A stretch of DNA of 64,000 nucleotides from Saprospiraceae bacterium (GTDB lineage Bacteria > Bacteroidota > Bacteroidia > Chitinophagales > Saprospiraceae). The position numbers and the translations under genes were made by a program. This document shows, piece after piece, positions 54,205 to 62,695 of the stretch (within the stretch, counting starts at the first letter, position 1; each line of letters begins with the position of its first letter). The notes under the pieces are model-generated. The model worked only from the letters and a program-made list of their open reading frames with translations, had not been told where the DNA came from and did no database searches. The stretch covers positions 5,208,001-5,272,000 of the forward strand of contig JADJXD010000001.1 of NCBI GenBank assembly GCA_016715985.1. Direction: 5' to 3'.

Positions 54205-56904
54205 ATGAACGAGGCAGAAACAAGAGCGGAACTCATAGACCCAAAGCTTAGAGCTTGTGGATGGGGCGTGGTTGAAGGGTCTAGGATACTTAGAGAATAT
54301 AATATCACCGCTGGTAAAATACAAACTGGTGGCAGGGGAAAGATGCTCACTGCTGATTATATTTTGGTGTATAAGGGTATTAAACTGGCTGTTATAGAAG
54401 CAAAAAGTAATGTTCAGGGTGTAGGAGAAGGAGTAGCACAAGCTAAACAATATGCCCAAAAAATGCAGATAGAAACATGCTACGCTACCAATGGAACTGA
54501 GATTTATAGTATCTGTATGAAGTCAGGTGCAGAAGGAGTGGTACAAAATTATCTTACTCCTGATGAACTGTGGGATAAAACATTCAGCGATCAAAATGTC
54601 TGGAGAGACTTGTTCAATTCAATTCCATATGAAGATAAAAGTGGTACCTGGCAGTTACGTTATTATCAGGAGCTTGCAGTAAAGAACACCATGGAAGCCA
54701 TTGCTAAAGGCAAACAACGCATTTTACTCACGTTGGCTACTGGTACAGGAAAAACTGCTATTGCTTTTCAGATAGCATGGAAATTGTTTCAAACCAGGTG
54801 GAATCTGCAAAGAGACGGAAGCAGGAGACCAAGAATTCTTTTTCTGGCAGACAGAAATATACTTGCTAATCAGGCATACAACTCATTTTCATCATTTCCA
54901 GAAGATGCATTAATCAGAATTAAACCAGGTGAGATAAGAAGGCAGGGTAGAGTACCTACAAACGGAAGCATCTTTTTTACAATATTCCAAACATTTATGT
55001 CTTCGACAGGCTCAGACACCAATTTAAAAACAAGAGTAGTTGAATCCGTAGAAACAGATTTTAGAGAAATAACTGAGATAGAAGTTGGTAAACAAGGCTA
55101 TGCTTATATTTCACTTTGTGCTGACGGTAGTTTTTATACGGGAAGTACAAATAATTTACAAAGAAGAATTGAAGAACATAAAAGTGGTGTAGGTGCAAAA
55201 TTCACAAAGGAACATTCCTTTGTAAAATTGGTATATTATGAAACTTTTAATAGAATAGACAAGGCATTTGAAAGAGAAAAGCAAATTCAAGGTTGGAGCA
55301 GAGCAAAAAAAATTGCTTTGATAACCGGTGATATAGAATTGTTAAGACAACTTTCTAAAAACAAAATAGACAAAGATGCAAAGGTCGTTGAGCGTGCCGA
55401 AGCGTTTGGGGAGTATGCTGAAGATTATTTTGATTTTATCATAGTGGACGAATGTCACCGGGGAGGTGCTAAGGATGAGAGCAACTGGCGAAGCATTTTG
55501 GAATATTTTTCACCAGCAGTACAGTTGGGATTGACTGCAACACCTAAACGAAACGATAATGTGGACACCTACAGATATTTTGGTGAACCTGTTTTTGTCT
55601 ATTCACTTAAAGAAGGTATCAATGATGGATTCCTGACTCCTTTTAAAGTAAAAAGAATAAAGACCACCTTAGACGATTATATATACACAAATGATGATGA
55701 TGTTCTAGAAGGAGAAATAGAGCAAGGCAAGCTATATAAAGAAGGTGATTTCAACCGCATCATAGAAATAAAAGAGCGTGAAGCTAATCGTGTAAAAATA
55801 TACATGAATGAAGCAAATCAAAATGAAAAAGCGATCATCTTTTGTGCCACTCAAGACCATGCTGCTGCTGTCAGAGATTTGGTAAATCAATACAAAAAAT
55901 CCAGTCATCCCAACTATTGTGTCCGTGTAACAGCTAATGATGGTGAGATAGGAGAACAATTTTTAAGAGAGTTTCAGGATAATGAAAAAACCATTCCTAC
56001 TATACTCACTACATCACAAAAGCTGTCCACAGGTGTTGATGCCAGAAATATCAGAAACATTGTACTCATGCGTCCTGTCAACTCCATGATAGAGTTTAAA
56101 CAGATTGTAGGTCGTGGTACCAGGATGTTTGATGGGAAGGAGTTTTTTACGATTTATGATTATGTAGATGCATATCATCATTTTGCTGATCCTGAGTGGG
56201 ATGGAGAGCCTGCAGAACCCGAACCTGATGTTAATGAACCACCAGTACCTTACGATCGCATTCCACCTATAAAACCTGAGAACGATGATGATGGCAATGA
56301 TGATAATAAAACCAGAAAGAAGATAAAGGTTAAACTCAAGGATGGCAAGGAAAGGGAGATACAACACATGATTGCAACATCCTTCTGGAGTGCAGATGGA
56401 AAACCTGTATCAGCTCAGGAGTTTATGGAAAATCTGTTTGGTAAGTTGCCTGAATTATTTCAAAGTGAATCAGAGCTGCGTACATTATGGTCTCATCCTA
56501 TGACCAGACGTACACTTTTACAAAAGTTGGATGAAGCAGGATTTTCAAAAGATGATTTACATACTTTACAAAAGCTGGTTAATCTTGAGAAAAGTGATCT
56601 CTTTGATGTCCTGGAGTATGTCTTTAATGCAGATATCAAAACTATGACCCGGGAAGAAAGAGTAAATGCTGCACAGTCCACCATTTTTGCCATCCTGGAT
56701 GAAAAACAGCGGGAATTTATTTCTTTTGTATTATCCAAATATGTGGAATCAGGTGTAGATGAACTGGACCAAGAGAAACTCCCTACACTTTTACAAAACA
56801 AATATCAATCACTGGAGGATGCTAAATCCGTACTCGGTGAAGTAAAAAATATCACAGCCCTTTTTATGGAGTTTCAGAAGCATTTGTATGAGGGAGTGGC
56901 GTAG
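54205..56904 (+). CDS. hsdR: Type I restriction HsdR subunit with GIY-YIG insertion
   Basis: Translocase and nuclease subunit of the restriction complex, of the EcoEI-like group. N-terminal nuclease domain with PD-(D/E)xK residues ADYILVYKG ... LAVIEAK; helicase motif I ATGTGKT near residues 177-183; DECHRGGA (motif II) at 415-422; LTATPKR; motif VI region QIVGRGTRM; and a C-terminal EcoEI_R_C-type helical domain. Between YQTF-like motif FQTFMSS and motif II sits an extra 134-residue segment (266-400) that contains a complete GIY-YIG nuclease domain (about 297-385). The protein is 899 residues, about 130 longer than expected, and remains fully open. The upstream partner genes are now 3.7 kb away because of the IS insertion, so expression may be weakened. 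Confidence 0.9.
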   Translation: MNEAETRAELIDPKLRACGWGVVEGSRILREYNITAGKIQTGGRGKMLTADYILVYKGIKLAVIEAKSNVQGVGEGVAQAKQYAQKMQIETCYATNGTEIYSICMKSGAEGVVQNYLTPDELWDKTFSDQNVWRDLFNSIPYEDKSGTWQLRYYQELAVKNTMEAIAKGKQRILLTLATGTGKTAIAFQIAWKLFQTRWNLQRDGSRRPRILFLADRNILANQAYNSFSSFPEDALIRIKPGEIRRQGRVPTNGSIFFTIFQTFMSSTGSDTNLKTRVVESVETDFREITEIEVGKQGYAYISLCADGSFYTGSTNNLQRRIEEHKSGVGAKFTKEHSFVKLVYYETFNRIDKAFEREKQIQGWSRAKKIALITGDIELLRQLSKNKIDKDAKVVERAEAFGEYAEDYFDFIIVDECHRGGAKDESNWRSILEYFSPAVQLGLTATPKRNDNVDTYRYFGEPVFVYSLKEGINDGFLTPFKVKRIKTTLDDYIYTNDDDVLEGEIEQGKLYKEGDFNRIIEIKEREANRVKIYMNEANQNEKAIIFCATQDHAAAVRDLVNQYKKSSHPNYCVRVTANDGEIGEQFLREFQDNEKTIPTILTTSQKLSTGVDARNIRNIVLMRPVNSMIEFKQIVGRGTRMFDGKEFFTIYDYVDAYHHFADPEWDGEPAEPEPDVNEPPVPYDRIPPIKPENDDDGNDDNKTRKKIKVKLKDGKEREIQHMIATSFWSADGKPVSAQEFMENLFGKLPELFQSESELRTLWSHPMTRRTLLQKLDEAGFSKDDLHTLQKLVNLEKSDLFDVLEYVFNADIKTMTREERVNAAQSTIFAILDEKQREFISFVLSKYVESGVDELDQEKLPTLLQNKYQSLEDAKSVLGEVKNITALFMEFQKHLYEGVA
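55001..55402 (+). mobile_element. In-frame GIY-YIG element inside hsdR
   Basis: The segment starts CTTCGACAGGCTCAGAC and ends GTTGAGCGTGCCGAAG; these are imperfect inverted repeats (13 of 16 positions match). It is 402 bp, exactly 134 codons. It encodes GYAYIS, FYTGSTNNLQRR, EREKQIQGWSR and LITGD, matching the small stand-alone GIY-YIG nucleases of the YhbQ/UPF0213 type. The presumed active-site residues are present: Tyr301, Tyr311, Arg320 or Arg321 and Glu356 or Glu358 by the hsdR numbering. Similar CTTCGACAGGCTCAG-type end words occur at dispersed repeats in many bacteria. Confidence 0.75.
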
Positions 56905-56921
56905 GTAGTAAACAGGCCAAG

Positions 56922-57012
56922 AGCTGCGAGCCGATGTTCGCAGTTCACTCATTATCGAGTGAAATCGTTCACTCGATTGCAGCTTATAGCTGCATCATTC
57001 GCTCATCCTACG
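56922..57012 (+). repeat. 91-bp palindromic repeat, copy C
   Basis: Identical by eye to the copies at 36000 and 38097. It lies 17 bases after the hsdR stop and directly before a decayed transposase. After the shared end CCTACG the flank differs (AGTTATAA), so CCTACG belongs to the repeat itself. Confidence 0.88.
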
Positions 57013-57020
57013 AGTTATAA

Positions 57021-57412
57021 ATGGATGGTTATAATATCGTAAATCAGAACGCTGTACATTATGTCACTTTGACTGTGGTAGGTTGGATTGATGTTTTTAT
57101 CAGTGTTATGTTAAGTGTGTTGTGTCTGTTAAGTAAAAAGATCAAAACTTGGGCAGGCTAAAACATGCTTAACAAAACACCAGAGACGAGTACCGGAAAA
57201 TCATTATTGAAAGTTTATCATTTTGTCAAAAAAAATGGTTTGGTTATAAACGTTATCGCATCAATTTTGGCAACATGGTAACCATCCGACAGAGCTGGAA
57301 AGTCCGAAATGGATAAATCAAAAGCTTGCTAATATTCATTTGAATCCAGTAAGAAACGAAATAGTTTAAGAGCCTGAAGAATACAAATATCAGGGCTTTT
57401 ACTTGTCTTAGA
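57021..57412 (+). pseudogene. Decayed IS200/Y1-type (REP-associated) transposase
   Basis: Fragments of one protein are readable in shifted frames. The N-terminus MDGYNIVNQNAVHYVTLTVVGWIDVF is typical of Bacteroidota Y1 transposases (given as MDGYNIVNQNAVHYVTLT). A middle piece reads YRKIIIESLSFCQK followed in another frame by NGLVINVIA. The C-terminal piece reads NQKLANIHLNPVRNEIV, a stop, then EPEEYKYQGF. The catalytic HxH and most of the core are missing. It is a dead relic, and it lies near REP-like palindromes of the kind such transposases mobilise. Confidence 0.75.
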
Positions 57413-57508
57413 AAGTCTTTATAATTAGTAATTAAAGATCAAATTTGACAATATTGTAGGATATGTTTATTAATAAGGAGTATATGTATTATAAAATTTT
57501 AAAAATTC

Positions 57509-57560
57509 GGGATCGCAGTTGAAAATTTATGACGTGATTTTCGTTACTGCGGGCATAGAA
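57509..57560 (+). repeat. Interrupted REP-like palindrome
   Basis: GGGATCGCAGTTG (57509-57521) matches the first half of the REP-like element at 63432, and ACTGCGGGCAT (57546 onward) resembles the second half, with about 24 unrelated bases in between. Confidence 0.45.
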
Positions 57561-57604
57561 GTTGTTTTTAGTTTTTATACCATAATGTTTGACTTTTTTA
57601 TTTT

Positions 57605-57612
57605 TATATTTG
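57605..57612 (+). promoter_or_regulatory. -7 promoter box for the cyclase gene
   Basis: TATATTTG fits TAnnTTTG. It lies 60 bases before the ATG at 57673 and after the upstream ATG at 57589, so the longer reading of the gene is not used. Confidence 0.6.
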
Positions 57613-57672
57613 GCACTTGAATCTAAGATTACTTGTTATCTTGCCTTAAAATTACTATTTCAGCAAAATATA

Positions 57673-59604
57673 ATGCAAAAAATGTCTCAATCCCGCCAAC
57701 TCGCCGCCATCATGTTTACCGATATAGTCGGGTTTACGGCTTTGATGGGCAGTGATGAAAAGAGGACTTTTGACATACTGGATAAAAACAGGAAAATCCA
57801 CAAACCCATCATCAGCGAATACAATGGCCGATGGATCAAGGAGCTGGGTGATGGTGTCATGGCCAGTTTTAGTCTTGTGTCCGATGCAGTCCATGCAGCT
57901 ATTAAAATCATGGAGGCCTGCAATGCAGCCAAAGAGTATAAGCTTTGTATAGGCATACACCTGGCAGAAGTGGTTTTTGAAAATGATGATGTGTTTGGAG
58001 ATGGGGTCAATATTGCAGCCCGTATTCAGTCTGCTGCAGCTCCCGGTTGTATTTTTATTTCTGAATCTGTGCACCGTAGTATATCCAACAACACAGATAT
58101 TACAACCCGGTTTGCCAAAGAAGCCATCCTGAAAAATGTCAGTCAACCTATCCGGATGTATCAAGTCATGGTGGCGGGTAGTGAGATCTTAGTCCCTGAA
58201 AAACCGGCTGCAGTTGTTATTGAAAAAAGTATTGCAGTATTGCCTTTCGTCAATATGAGCAGCGACCCTGAGCAGGAATATTTCAGCGATGGTATCAGTG
58301 AAGACATCATCAACGATTTGGCTCAGGTATCTGAATTAAAAGTAATAGGAAGGACCTCTTCGTTTGCCTTCAAAGGAAAAAACCTGGATTTAAAAATTAT
58401 TGGTGAGCAACTCAAAGTGAGCCATATCCTGGAGGGAAGTGTAAGGAAATCGGGAAACAAATTGCGTGTCACGGCACAGCTCATCAGCGTAGCAGATGGT
58501 TTTCATCTCTACTCTGAGAAATTTGATCGGGAACTGGAAGACATTTTTGCAATACAGGATGAAATTTCACTTGCCATACTGAATGCCATCAAAATCAAAT
58601 TATTTGGAATAGAAAAAGACGCTTTGCTTAAGCGTTACACCGACAATGTCGAAGCTTATCAGTTGTATTTGCAAGGGCGATATTATTACAATATGTATAA
58701 TCCGCAAGCAATTCAACAAGCCATTTTTTATCTTGAAGAAGCCATAAAAATTGATACCGGATATGCTATCGCATATTCAGGCTTATCATTCTGTTATCTT
58801 ACGTTATGGTATTGGAATTGGCTGTCCCCTGAAAAATGTCTCCCTCAGTGCTTAAAGACAGCACAAGAGGCTTTGAATTTAGATAATACTATTGCAGAAA
58901 CGCATATTGCCATAGGCCGAATTAAGTTGCACTATGAATTGAACATTACCGATGCCACCATTGATTACAAAAAGGCCATAGCCATCAATCCCAATAGTGC
59001 TGAGTGTCATATTCAATTAGGTATGTGTGCTGTCCTTTCGGGTCATTACGCTGAAGCTAAGCAACATGCCGCCCTGGCGGATAGCCTGGACCCATTCTCT
59101 TTGATGAATCTTATTATTATTGCTGCCATATATTGGGGTACCGGGGATCATGAAAAATGTTTTGCATATGGGAAAAGATTGATGGATCTGGCACCAAATT
59201 TACCGTTTGGACAAGGTGCTGAAATGTGGGCTTATTGGTTACTACATAAGTACGAAGAAGCCCTTCCTAAAGTAGAAATATCCGTCAAGTTTAATCCTGA
59301 TTTTTTAAACTTATCCAATCTCGGCTATACCTATGGAATGATGGGGGAAAACGGAAAGGCCAGGGAAATAATCGAAAAAATGAAAAAAATTGAAGGTGCC
59401 GAGTTGTCGGGTCATACTTTTTTCGGAATTGTGCATGCCTCCATTGGAGAATTGGATATTGCCTTTGAGTATTTTGACAAAGGTGTGGATGGCCATCAAG
59501 GATGGGTGTTATGGGTAAGGTTTTATTTAAGGGAAATACCTGATGCTATGAAAGATCCCAGAGCGGGACGGTTGTTTGAAAGGTTGGGTCAGGCTTATGA
59601 ATAG
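57673..59604 (+). CDS. Class III adenylate/guanylate cyclase with TolB-like and TPR regions
   Basis: Three-part signalling protein of 643 residues. The N-terminal cyclase catalytic domain has the metal-binding Asp in MFTDIVGFTALM, a second Asp in KELGDGVMASF, and the transition-state Asn/Arg in GDGVNIAARIQ, so it should be active. A TolB N-like domain follows (IAVLPFVNMSSDPEQEYFSDGI ... LEGSVRKSGNKLRVTAQL), then about seven TPR helices-pairs (for example LQGRYYYNMYNPQAI, AIAINPNSAECHIQLG). The start at 57673 is chosen because it is after the promoter and directly precedes the domain. It stands alone. The product, cAMP or cGMP, cannot be told from reading. Confidence 0.87.
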   Translation: MQKMSQSRQLAAIMFTDIVGFTALMGSDEKRTFDILDKNRKIHKPIISEYNGRWIKELGDGVMASFSLVSDAVHAAIKIMEACNAAKEYKLCIGIHLAEVVFENDDVFGDGVNIAARIQSAAAPGCIFISESVHRSISNNTDITTRFAKEAILKNVSQPIRMYQVMVAGSEILVPEKPAAVVIEKSIAVLPFVNMSSDPEQEYFSDGISEDIINDLAQVSELKVIGRTSSFAFKGKNLDLKIIGEQLKVSHILEGSVRKSGNKLRVTAQLISVADGFHLYSEKFDRELEDIFAIQDEISLAILNAIKIKLFGIEKDALLKRYTDNVEAYQLYLQGRYYYNMYNPQAIQQAIFYLEEAIKIDTGYAIAYSGLSFCYLTLWYWNWLSPEKCLPQCLKTAQEALNLDNTIAETHIAIGRIKLHYELNITDATIDYKKAIAINPNSAECHIQLGMCAVLSGHYAEAKQHAALADSLDPFSLMNLIIIAAIYWGTGDHEKCFAYGKRLMDLAPNLPFGQGAEMWAYWLLHKYEEALPKVEISVKFNPDFLNLSNLGYTYGMMGENGKAREIIEKMKKIEGAELSGHTFFGIVHASIGELDIAFEYFDKGVDGHQGWVLWVRFYLREIPDAMKDPRAGRLFERLGQAYE

Positions 59605-59658
59605 ATTTCACGATTCAGTATAATACATATAATCCAATAAGCCCAGCCCCCCCGATTG

Positions 59659-59697
59659 TCGCAGTTTCTGCCCGCTATTGGGGCAGATAAATGCAAC
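59659..59697. repeat. Imperfect 16-bp hairpin downstream of the cyclase gene
   Basis: GTCGCAGTTTCTGCCC pairs imperfectly with GGGCAGATAAATGCAAC around a 7-nt loop. It shares the word TCGCAGTTT with the REP-like element at 59845. The remaining gap to 59965 contains only that element. Confidence 0.5.
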
Positions 59698-59844
59698 ATA
59701 TTGGGAATGGTGGATTTCTTCAAATAGAAAAAATTGAATTGAATAATACAATTGGTTATATAAATAGTTGAAATTTAATTAGGTTTGTGCATATGATTAT
59801 ATTGATCGAGGATGATGAATTTAAACCTGTCAGTCGATAGACTG

Positions 59845-59886
59845 ATTCATAAAATATAGGATCGCAGTTTCAAACTGCGACCATCG
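59845..59886. repeat. REP-like 42-bp palindromic repeat, copy 1
   Basis: ATTCATAAAATATAGGATCG followed by CAGTTTCAAACTGCGACCATCG. The core CGCAGTTT/AAACTGCG is an 8-bp hairpin with a single-base loop. Matches the element at 63419 at all but about three positions. Confidence 0.75.
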
Positions 59887-59965
59887 GGGTTAGTAAATAT
59901 TTTTTACCACCAACAAGATAATAATATAGTTTAAATAATTTAAAAACAAACAAAATAGATATTTA

Positions 59966-60502
59966 ATGAATAATTTTTTCATTGTTAGACCAAGTGCAGT
60001 AAGTATGGTATATGATGACACAAATGGTGAAAGTTTAGAAACATATTCTAACCTTACTATTGATCTTGACGAATGGCCACTTGATGGCTTTTTTACAGAA
60101 GTTGGAAGGTATTTTGTTGATGAAATTATATATTCTGAGTTATCACATTATGAAGTTACTGGAATAAAGTTTAAAAGAATTAAAAATGTAATTTGCTCGG
60201 GTAATTTTATGAAATACCCTTCTGATGTAATTCTACCATCTTACAGACAATTAATTGTTAATGGAGATGCTTTTAAAGATGATTTTGGAATTTACATCAG
60301 TAAAAATGGACGTGGTTTTTTAGTGATGTCAGAAAAAGCGCTTAAGATTTTATTAAAAAGAAACTGTCAGAATATCATGGGCGAGAAAATACCTCCTGAT
60401 ATTGAAAAAGATATTTATTTTGAGAGTGTTTTAACTAAAATAAAATCTGACCCAATGTTTTATCCTTACTTTCATGAATCTATGTTTTTTAAAAATAAAT
60501 AA
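59966..60502 (+). CDS. Hypothetical protein (178 aa), immunity-like layout
   Basis: No family recognised with certainty. No signal peptide or membrane helix; starts MNNFFIVRPSAVSMVYDDTNG, with acidic beta-rich middle (LTIDLDEWPLDGFF, YEVTGIKFKRIKNV) and ends HESMFFKNK. The layout, a small acidic cytosolic domain with no neighbours of known pathway, is seen in polymorphic-toxin immunity proteins, but no toxin gene lies next to it. The base composition is more AT-rich than the neighbouring genes, which suggests transfer. Confidence 0.55.
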   Translation: MNNFFIVRPSAVSMVYDDTNGESLETYSNLTIDLDEWPLDGFFTEVGRYFVDEIIYSELSHYEVTGIKFKRIKNVICSGNFMKYPSDVILPSYRQLIVNGDAFKDDFGIYISKNGRGFLVMSEKALKILLKRNCQNIMGEKIPPDIEKDIYFESVLTKIKSDPMFYPYFHESMFFKNK

Positions 60503-60512
60503 CTTTGAATAA

Positions 60513-61904
60513 ATGAAAATCCACCAAACCTTAGCACTTTTCATCATCACAATCTCCCTCCAAGCCCAAACCCTCACCTTTGGACCCACGACCACTTTAT
60601 TCAATCTGGATGGGGGTCACTGGGTTCTGTCTCAGCCGATGATACCCACAGTCAGCAGCGTTGGCAAACACGTGGATTTTTATGGACTGACAGGAAGTAC
60701 TTATAAAAAACATACTTATACGGCCGGTAGCTATCCGGCTACATCATTTCTTTTGTATGGTGATTTTAATTATATCACCGATGTACACGATTATGATGGA
60801 GATACCAAGGATGATATCCTCACAGACTATGATATTTTTAAGTGTTCTGGAAATCTTGTGTATGAACGATATCCTTTTGGAAATATCAATTATGTCGTTG
60901 AGGGCAGTCTGGACTTTGACGGAGATGGACTTCGGGATGTGGTAATCTCAGAAAAAGACTTTTTCAGTGGCTTATCAATCTTATATATCTTCAGGAATAC
61001 AGGCAGCTTTAATTTTGATAAGATCATCATAGAGCAGAACAAACGAAGTATATCTACCATCATCACCGCAGATATGGATGGAGACGGCAGAGATGACATC
61101 ATTACTACCAATAACAGCGAGCTGTTCCCTTTTACTGTGATATATTCCAATGCAGACGGCACTTTTACATCCAGAGACATCAAAGGAAATGGCAAGTATT
61201 TCCTGACACATACGTTAAGTGTTACAGATATGGACAAAGACGGCGACTTAGATTTAGTGGCCATGGATTATGAAAAAGGCCTATGGTTTTTTGAAAACCA
61301 GGATAATTTCATAACTACCATTCGTCTTAAAGACCCAAGTTTTGACCCGGTTATTAATGGTCTGTTAGTCCATTGTGATGACCTCAATGGGGACGGCTGG
61401 CCGGAGATGATTGTAGGTACATTGACAGCATCCAAACTCACCATTCTGGTCAGTAAAGGCACAGGACCTTTTGAGTTTGATGCACTCCGGGAGATAGGTT
61501 TTGTACAAGGTGGTACATCTGAATTTTCTCCAAGGGGTAGGGCTATCACCAGGATGTTGCATACGATAGACATTAATGCTGACAATAAAAAAGATATCGT
61601 TCTTACATCTACTTTTGATAGAAAGCAGGTAGCCTGGATCAATAATTCCATCATCAGTAGCAGCAGGGACGAGCTATTGTCTGAGGTATCTGTATATCCA
61701 AATCCGGTTGCGGATTTCCTTTTTTTCAAATCGGATAACTCTCTTTTTTATACCATTACCAGTCTAACTTCTACTGTTGTCTCGCATGGTGTAGTTCAAC
61801 CCGAAGAAGCTTTGGACGTCAGATCTCTTCCTGCGGGCATGTACATAATTTTTCTGTGCGATAACAATGGTACAAAGAAGACCCTGAAATTTATAAAAGA
61901 ATAA
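60513..61904 (+). CDS. FG-GAP/VCBS repeat protein with T9SS type A sorting domain
   Basis: Secreted protein: signal peptide (HQTLALFIITISLQAQ), then about seven FG-GAP/VCBS repeats with calcium-binding loops such as DYDGDTKDDIL, DFDGDGLRDVV, DMDGDGRDDII, DMDKDGDLDLVAMD and DLNGDGWPEMI, likely one beta-propeller. The last 75 residues (VSVYPNPVADFLFF ... LPAGMYIIFLCDNNGTKKTLKFIKE in parts) are a T9SS type A C-terminal sorting domain, so it is exported and attached or released at the cell surface. It begins 10 bases after the preceding gene but may be independent. Confidence 0.87.
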   Translation: MKIHQTLALFIITISLQAQTLTFGPTTTLFNLDGGHWVLSQPMIPTVSSVGKHVDFYGLTGSTYKKHTYTAGSYPATSFLLYGDFNYITDVHDYDGDTKDDILTDYDIFKCSGNLVYERYPFGNINYVVEGSLDFDGDGLRDVVISEKDFFSGLSILYIFRNTGSFNFDKIIIEQNKRSISTIITADMDGDGRDDIITTNNSELFPFTVIYSNADGTFTSRDIKGNGKYFLTHTLSVTDMDKDGDLDLVAMDYEKGLWFFENQDNFITTIRLKDPSFDPVINGLLVHCDDLNGDGWPEMIVGTLTASKLTILVSKGTGPFEFDALREIGFVQGGTSEFSPRGRAITRMLHTIDINADNKKDIVLTSTFDRKQVAWINNSIISSSRDELLSEVSVYPNPVADFLFFKSDNSLFYTITSLTSTVVSHGVVQPEEALDVRSLPAGMYIIFLCDNNGTKKTLKFIKE

Positions 61905-62010
61905 AAATGTTATAAACAGTGACCAGCAGTTTGTGATTAGATAACCGACATTATTAGCAATAGCTTATAGGCTCTTTTTTATATCATTTTCACATTACTA
62001 ATTTTTATAT

Positions 62011-62028
62011 ATAAGCAAAATAGCTTAT
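62011..62028. promoter_or_regulatory. Palindromic operator 1 upstream of satD
   Basis: ATAAGCAAAATAGCTTAT, inverted hexamers ATAAGC/GCTTAT around six bases. It lies 28 bases before the identical operator 2, and a half-like AATAGCTTATA occurs farther up at 61959. Confidence 0.7.
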
Positions 62029-62038
62029 AATTTAGAAT

Positions 62039-62056
62039 ATAAGCAAAATAGCTTAT
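62039..62056. promoter_or_regulatory. Palindromic operator 2 overlapping the satD promoter
   Basis: Identical 18-bp sequence to operator 1. Its last three bases overlap the -7 box, so a bound protein would block transcription. The encoded SatD-like protein has a helix-turn-helix end and is the natural candidate. Confidence 0.7.
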
Positions 62057-62061
62057 ATTTG
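62054..62061 (+). promoter_or_regulatory. -7 promoter box for the satD operon
   Basis: TATATTTG fits TAnnTTTG and lies 19 bases before the ATG at 62081. Confidence 0.7.
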
Positions 62062-62080
62062 TGTTTAAATTATTTGAATT

Positions 62081-62695
62081 ATGGTAGCTGTAATTACTGG
62101 TGATGTCATTAATTCTGATAAAATTGACTCCAAGAAGTGGCTTTCAGTGTTAAAGAAATATTTAAATACTCTGGGTAAAACACCTGCAGATTGGGCTATC
62201 TATAGAGGGGACGAATTTCAATTGCGTTTAAAAAACACTGAAGATGCTTTCGTCACTGCTATACAAATCAAAGCCAAGATGAAACAATTTAAGAATCTCG
62301 ATGTAAGATTGAGTATCGGATTGGGAGATGAGATTGCTGAAAGCAAGAATATATTAGAGTCAAACGGAACAGCTTTTGTAAGATCAGGTCGCTCGTTTGA
62401 TGAGTTAAGAAAAAATAAAACTACCATGTTGGTCAATACCGGAAATCATGAACTGGATCAGGAGTTGAATCTGTATATAAAACTTGCACTGACCGGCTTT
62501 ATGGATAAGTGGAGTATTGCATCAGCAGAAATAATATCACTTACATTAGAGAATCAATCTACCTCTCAGGAAGAAATTGCCAGGATGGCAGGAATGGCAC
62601 AAGCCGCCGTCTCTCAGAGACTAAAAAGGGCAAACTTTGAAGTTTTGATGGATTTGAATAATATGTTTGTCAAAAAGATAAATAATTTAAAATGA
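62081..62695 (+). CDS. SatD-like protein with C-terminal helix-turn-helix
   Basis: 204 residues. The N-terminal part matches SatD-family proteins: VAVITGDVINSDKID, the block DWAIYRGDEFQLRL, and VRLSIGLGDEI with SNGTAFVRSGRSFDEL. It resembles a degenerate nucleotide-cyclase fold. The C-terminal 50 residues form a helix-turn-helix (TSQEEIARMAGMAQAAVSQRLKR). It probably binds DNA, most likely the two palindromes in its own promoter. Its stop overlaps the start of the DUF3307 gene by four bases; this gene pair occurs together in other Bacteroidota as far as I know. Signal sensed unknown. Confidence 0.82.
   Translation: MVAVITGDVINSDKIDSKKWLSVLKKYLNTLGKTPADWAIYRGDEFQLRLKNTEDAFVTAIQIKAKMKQFKNLDVRLSIGLGDEIAESKNILESNGTAFVRSGRSFDELRKNKTTMLVNTGNHELDQELNLYIKLALTGFMDKWSIASAEIISLTLENQSTSQEEIARMAGMAQAAVSQRLKRANFEVLMDLNNMFVKKINNLK

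Noticed and set aside
57589..57672. Longer N-terminus for the cyclase protein beginning with a hydrophobic stretch
   Set aside because: The candidate -7 box at 57605 lies inside this stretch, and the domain begins right after the ATG at 57673.
60500..60507. TAACTTTG as a promoter for the FG-GAP gene
   Set aside because: It would place the transcript start at about the ATG itself; more likely chance at the end of the previous ORF.
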